Source of the DNA: JAXHUA01 sp034189695
Lineage (GTDB): Bacteria; Chloroflexota; Dehalococcoidia; E44-bin15
Direction: 5' to 3'
NCBI GenBank assembly: GCA_034189695.1
Contig: JAXHUA010000155.1
Span: 1 to 9,495, forward strand
DNA: 9,495 nt
Shown here: positions 6,428 through 9,495 of the stretch, piece by piece
How the letters are laid out: the number at the start of each line of letters is the position of its first letter
Numbering within the stretch: the stretch's first letter is position 1
Program-made: the position numbers and the translations under genes
Notes under the pieces: model-generated
Database searches by the model: none
What the model was told of the DNA's origin: nothing
Seen by the model: the letters and a program-made list of their open reading frames with translations, nothing else

Positions 6428-7033
6428 TCAGCTCTGCTCCGTCTTGGCGAGAACCTCGTCAATGAGCCCGTACTCGACCGCCTGCTCAGGGTCCAAGTAG
6501 AAGTCGCGGTCTATGTCCCTGGACACCTTCTCGTAGTCCTGGCCCGTATGCCTCACAATGATGTTTCGCAGAATCTCCTGCATTCGCAGGATCTCCTTGG
6601 CCGCGATGGCGATGTCCGCCGCCTGTCCCTGAGCCCCACCCGACGGCTGGTGGAGATGAATTGTTGCGTGGGGCAGTGCGTAACGCTTGCCCTTGGCGCC
6701 GGCGCACAGGAGGACCGTTCCCATGCTGGCCGCCAGGCCCACGCAGATGGTCGATATTTCACACCGTACAAGCTGCATCGTGTCATAGATGGCCAGTCCC
6801 GCGCTGATAACGCCTCCAGGGCTATGGATATACATGCTTATGTCCTTCTCGGGGTCCTCTCGCTCAAGATACAGCAACTCGGCGATGATGAGGTTCGCTA
6901 TCTGGTCGTTTATCGGAGTACCGAGGAAGACTATCCTCTCCCTGACAAGCAGGGAGAATATGTCGAGCGTCCTCTCCCCCCGGGCACTCGTCTCCGTCAC
7001 AACAGGAATGATATCTTTTGGGCTACTGTGCAT
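6428..7033 (-). CDS. clpP: ATP-dependent Clp protease proteolytic subunit
   Basis: ClpP forms the two-ring serine protease barrel that degrades proteins unfolded by ClpX or ClpA/C in the cytoplasm. This 201-residue copy has a complete triad: Ser103 in GLAASMG, His128 in HLHQP and Asp177 in DRDFYL, with the same spacing (25 and 49) as in E. coli. The substrate-binding SPGG (71-74) and QPSGG (129-133) segments are present. The N-terminal DIIPVVTETSARGERTLDIFSLL shows a normal short propeptide region. The frame stays open to 7165, but that extension is the complement-frame reading of the trigger factor tail, including its duplicated repeat. The ATG at 7033 has AGGGGG 8 bp upstream and gives the family length. 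It overlaps the end of tig by 11 bp. clpX, often the next gene, does not follow; a terminator and the zinc operon do. Confidence 0.96.
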   Translation of the reverse strand: MHSSPKDIIPVVTETSARGERTLDIFSLLVRERIVFLGTPINDQIANLIIAELLYLEREDPEKDISMYIHSPGGVISAGLAIYDTMQLVRCEISTICVGLAASMGTVLLCAGAKGKRYALPHATIHLHQPSGGAQGQAADIAIAAKEILRMQEILRNIIVRHTGQDYEKVSRDIDRDFYLDPEQAVEYGLIDEVLAKTEQS

Positions 7034-8441
7034 CTCCCTGTCCCCCTTTCTCCAAGGACTCAGCCGCTTCGCTCTCGGCGCCTCCGTCTTGCGGTTCACC
7101 AGCGTCAGCCTCACCCGCTTCGCTCTCGGCGCCTCCGTCTTGCGGTTCACCAGCGTCAGCCTCACCCGACGCTATCTGCTTCAGCAAGTTGACCGTGTTC
7201 CTGGTGAGCAGCGTCTGCTCCAGCGCCTGTCGCCCAATGGGCGAGCTGAAGAAGTCTTTGAACTCCTGCCCCCTTTCGCCAGCTCCCTGGGCGACTTCGT
7301 CTATCTCAGCATTGATTTCCTCGTCGGACACCTCGATCTTCTCGTCCTCCACGACCTGACTCAACACAAGTGACCGGGCAACACGTTTCGTGGCTACGGG
7401 CCGCAGCTCGTCCCTGAGTTGCTCCGCGCTCATCTTCATCCTGCTGAGGTAGTCCTCAAGGCTCAGCTTGCTAAGACTCAACTCCCTCTCCTGGTCCCTG
7501 ATCAGCCTGTCGATCTCGCTCTCGACCAGCACTGGGGGAAACTCCACCTTAGCCTGCTCCACCACCGCGTCGACCACCTCCTCCTCATAGGCCTGGCCCG
7601 CCTGCTGCTCCGCCATCCCCTGCAAGTTGGATTCTATCCGCTCCCGCAGGGCTTCAAACGTCTCGAACTCCTCGCCCACACTCCGGGCGAACTCATCATC
7701 GGGCTCAGGCAGCTTCTTCTCCTTGACCTCGCTCACCAGCACCTTGAACCAGCACTCGTGGCCCGCGAGCTCACTCCTCTCGTGCTCAGGGGGGAAGGAA
7801 ATGGTGAACTCAGCCTCCTTCTCCTTCTCCAGCCCCACCAGTTTCTCCGCGAAACCGGGCACCGGAAAAGCGAAACCGCCCAACACCTCATACTGGACGC
7901 CTTCGCGACGCTCCAGTTCCTCCTCCCCCACACGTCCCTCGACGTCCATCGTCACCAGGTCATTCAACTGGACCGGACGGTCGACCGGCTCCCATGGCGC
8001 GTGCTGCTCACGAAGCTGGTCGACGACCCTGTTCACGTCCTCGTCCGAAACCTCCACCGGCTCCCTCTCAACCCTAAGGCCCCGATAATCGCCGAGTTCC
8101 ACCGTGGGGCTGACCGGGACAACCGCTTTGAATGCAACAACCGGCTCAGTTTGCGTAACCTCTACATCCGGCTGTGCTACGGGCTGAAGCTCCTGCTCTT
8201 CGATAGCCTGGTTAAGAAGCTCGGGCACCAAACGCTCCAGCGCATCCTGAAGCAGGAACTCCCTGCCAAGGTACCGCTCCACCATCGCTCGTGGAGCCTT
8301 GCCCTTGCGAAACCCCGGTATGTTGGTCGACTTCACCAGCCGGCGATACGCTGCTTCGAGGGAACGCTCCTCCTCCTCAGGCTCCACCTCAACCTCGAGG
8401 ACCACCTGGCTGTTCTCAATTCGCTCCGCCTTTACTTTCAC
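7023..8441 (-). CDS. tig: Trigger factor, ribosome-associated chaperone and prolyl isomerase
   Basis: Trigger factor meets nascent chains at the ribosome exit tunnel. This 472-residue protein has the ribosome-binding domain (1-115) with signature GFRKGKAP at 43-50, numbered exactly as in E. coli. An FKBP-type isomerase domain follows (about 157-240: DLVTMDVEGR, VPGFAEKLVGL), and then the helical chaperone domain (245-425). The start is the GTG at 8441, with GGAG 5 bp upstream and the typical opening VKVKAERIENSQVVLEVEVE. An upstream extension to 8561 runs through the promoter and the neighbouring gene and is rejected. The tail (426-472) is Ala/Gly/Glu/Asp-rich and includes two identical 17-residue units (426-442 and 443-459). 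Such acidic disordered tails occur in other trigger factors. It is co-transcribed with clpP, a common bacterial pairing for protein quality control. Confidence 0.96.
   Translation of the reverse strand: MKVKAERIENSQVVLEVEVEPEEEERSLEAAYRRLVKSTNIPGFRKGKAPRAMVERYLGREFLLQDALERLVPELLNQAIEEQELQPVAQPDVEVTQTEPVVAFKAVVPVSPTVELGDYRGLRVEREPVEVSDEDVNRVVDQLREQHAPWEPVDRPVQLNDLVTMDVEGRVGEEELERREGVQYEVLGGFAFPVPGFAEKLVGLEKEKEAEFTISFPPEHERSELAGHECWFKVLVSEVKEKKLPEPDDEFARSVGEEFETFEALRERIESNLQGMAEQQAGQAYEEEVVDAVVEQAKVEFPPVLVESEIDRLIRDQERELSLSKLSLEDYLSRMKMSAEQLRDELRPVATKRVARSLVLSQVVEDEKIEVSDEEINAEIDEVAQGAGERGQEFKDFFSSPIGRQALEQTLLTRNTVNLLKQIASGEADAGEPQDGGAESEAGEADAGEPQDGGAESEAAESLEKGGQGDAQ
7064..7168. repeat. Perfect 51-bp in-frame tandem duplication in the tig tail
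   Basis: Bases 7064-7117 match 7115-7168 exactly, so a 51-bp unit is present in 2.06 copies without a mismatch. The unit is a multiple of three and encodes GEADAGEPQDGGAESEA twice in trigger factor. No divergence between copies implies a recent slippage or unequal-exchange event, or an assembly effect. It lies in a disordered acidic tail where length changes are likely tolerated. Confidence 0.95.
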
Positions 8442-8459
8442 TTCGTCTCCAAGAAAAAC

Positions 8460-8488
8460 AGTATAACACGCGAACGGGCCAATTCCAA
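8460..8488 (-). promoter_or_regulatory. Sigma-70-type promoter of tig-clpP
   Basis: On the minus strand, -35 TTGGAA (8483-8488, four of six consensus bases) and -10 TATACT (8460-8465, five of six) are separated by exactly 17 bp. The predicted start near 8453 leaves a very short leader carrying GGAG (8447-8450) before the GTG at 8441. The promoter occupies the 52-bp gap after the substrate-binding protein gene, so tig-clpP need not depend on readthrough from it. No terminator is visible in that gap. Confidence 0.65.
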
Positions 8489-8493
8489 CAACA

Positions 8494-9495
8494 CTACCTA
8501 TCGACCCTGACGTCCCTGTAGATGGGGGCCACCATAGGTGTCGGCGAGAACCCCTCCACATAGGGCTTCACGAGGAAGTAGCTCCGCTCAAACCAGAGGG
8601 GAAGCAACGGAGCATCCTCAACGATGGCGTGCTCCGCCGCCTGATAGGTTGCCATCCGGCTCTCCACATCCGCCTCCACGCCGGCCTCCTCCAGCAACTC
8701 ATCGACGACCGGGTTATTGTAGCAAGTATGGTTCTCCACACTCTCGCTGTGGAAGAGGAGGTCGAGGAAGTTCTCTGCATCGGCATAGTCCGCAATCCAC
8801 CCAATCTCAAACGCCTGGAGTGTCCCCTCTCTCAGCTCATCGAAGAACGTGTCCCATTCCACCAGTTGTATCTCGACGTCAACCCCGAGGTTCTCTTGCC
8901 ACATCCAGGCCAGGGCCTCGGCGGACGGCGCCACCTCCGTGCAGAATCCGGGAACGGCCAGGACCACGGGTGGCAAACCTTCCCGATAGCTTGACTCAGC
9001 AAGCAACCGCTGCGCCTGCGCCACATCGTACTTGAGGCCTTCGAGTCCTTCGTCATGCCCGGGGATCCCCGGCGGGAGGATACCGTAGGCGGGCGATACC
9101 GTGTTCTTAAGGAGAATACTAATGATACCTTCCTTGTCCACAGCGTGGCAGAACGCCTGACGCACCTTCTCATCATCGAACGGGGGGATAGCGTTGTTGA
9201 ACCCGACGTAGCCAAGCGAGAGTTGAGGCACGATGAGCAACTGCTCGTTCAACACATTCGCAGGGTCAAGCGCCCGCTCGATATCGGTGGTGCCTATCTG
9301 CGTTATGTCAATCTCACCCGTCTCATACAGCATCATTGGGCTCCCGGTGAATCGGAAGGTCACGTACTGCACGTGGGCAGCGCCCCGGTAGTAGCCATCG
9401 TGTCGCTCGAGGACCAGCCTCTGTCCGACAGTCCATTCCAGAAGTTCGAATGGCCCCGTCCCGTTGGGATGACGCCACCAGTCGCCGCCCGACTG
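8494..9495 (-). CDS. ABC transporter substrate-binding protein, family 5 (peptide/nickel type), 5' end outside window
   Basis: The minus-strand frame is open from the right window edge to the TAG at 8494-8496 and gives 333 residues of the C-terminal part. The family (SBP_bac_5, DppA/OppA/NikA-like) is evident. NGTGPFELLEW and GQRLVLERHDGYY near the window edge are the usual core segments, followed by YETGEIDITQIG, LSLGYVGFNNAIPPFDDEKVRQAFCHAVDKEGI and the PAYGILPPGIPG loop. Further on come DVEIQLVEWDTFFDELREGTLQAFEIGWIADYADAENFLDLLFHS, the FN/DY-type ligand-pocket region, and the final APLLPLWFERSYFLV. The signal sequence and first lobe are missing from view. Ligand class (oligopeptide, dipeptide, nickel or other) cannot be decided. 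It ends 52 bp before tig on the same strand; a link in function is not expected. The GTG at 9372 is internal, not the start. Confidence 0.92.
   Translation of the reverse strand, partial: QSGGDWWRHPNGTGPFELLEWTVGQRLVLERHDGYYRGAAHVQYVTFRFTGSPMMLYETGEIDITQIGTTDIERALDPANVLNEQLLIVPQLSLGYVGFNNAIPPFDDEKVRQAFCHAVDKEGIISILLKNTVSPAYGILPPGIPGHDEGLEGLKYDVAQAQRLLAESSYREGLPPVVLAVPGFCTEVAPSAEALAWMWQENLGVDVEIQLVEWDTFFDELREGTLQAFEIGWIADYADAENFLDLLFHSESVENHTCYNNPVVDELLEEAGVEADVESRMATYQAAEHAIVEDAPLLPLWFERSYFLVKPYVEGFSPTPMVAPIYRDVRVDR

Noticed and set aside
7034..7165. 44-residue N-terminal extension of ClpP
   Set aside because: It is only the other-frame reading of the duplicated tig tail. The ATG at 7033 has a good ribosome site and gives the normal ClpP length.
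7419..8510. 363-residue open frame on the + strand opposite trigger factor
   Set aside because: It is the antisense of tig, and its Leu/His/Arg-rich product mirrors the Glu/Lys-rich coding strand. The tig reading frame has full family motifs.
8442..8561. 40-residue N-terminal extension of trigger factor
   Set aside because: It would run through the promoter and into the upstream gene. The GTG at 8441 has GGAG 5 bp upstream and matches the family's N-terminus.

Overview
This is a high-GC bacterial chromosomal segment with densely packed genes, mostly core housekeeping and nutrient uptake, and no phage, insertion sequence, CRISPR array or RNA gene that I can see. The mix suggests a GC-rich, probably uncultured, Chloroflexota-like bacterium (possibly Dehalococcoidia). 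It has trigger factor and ClpP side by side, an actinobacterial-style zinc operator, an Lgt with the Cys-rich active-site variant, and an archaeal-type (EhaR-like) HAD protein. This placement is an inference, not something the sequence proves.

Layout. On the + strand, 1-2219 holds three tightly linked genes: the 3' end of an unrecognised gene, a HAD-family protein resembling the archaeal COG4030/EhaR family (ATGA overlap with the first gene), and a PfkB-family sugar/nucleoside kinase. They converge on a minus-strand block across a 125-bp spacer without a clear terminator.

Reading leftward on the minus strand from 6337 to 2345 is a five-gene zinc-responsive operon: Fur-family regulator (Zur-like), lgt (prolipoprotein diacylglyceryl transferase), a lipoprotein metal-binding protein (ZnuA-like), its ATPase (ZnuC-like) and its permease (ZnuB-like). 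In front of the first gene is a good promoter (TTGACG, 17 bp, TAGAGT). A perfect inverted repeat, TGAAAATGGTTTTCA, sits at the expected transcription start and closely resembles the actinobacterial Zur box. The likely logic is autoregulated, zinc-dependent repression of the regulator, the transporter and the enzyme that lipidates the transporter's binding protein.

Upstream on the same strand is a tig-clpP pair (8441-6428), co-transcribed and overlapping by 11 bp. It has its own promoter (TTGGAA, 17 bp, TATACT) and ends in a strong intrinsic terminator at 6365-6400, which separates it from the zinc operon. The trigger factor carries an acidic C-terminal tail containing a perfect 51-bp in-frame tandem duplication. 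The window ends inside a family-5 (peptide/nickel type) ABC substrate-binding protein, whose N-terminal part lies outside.
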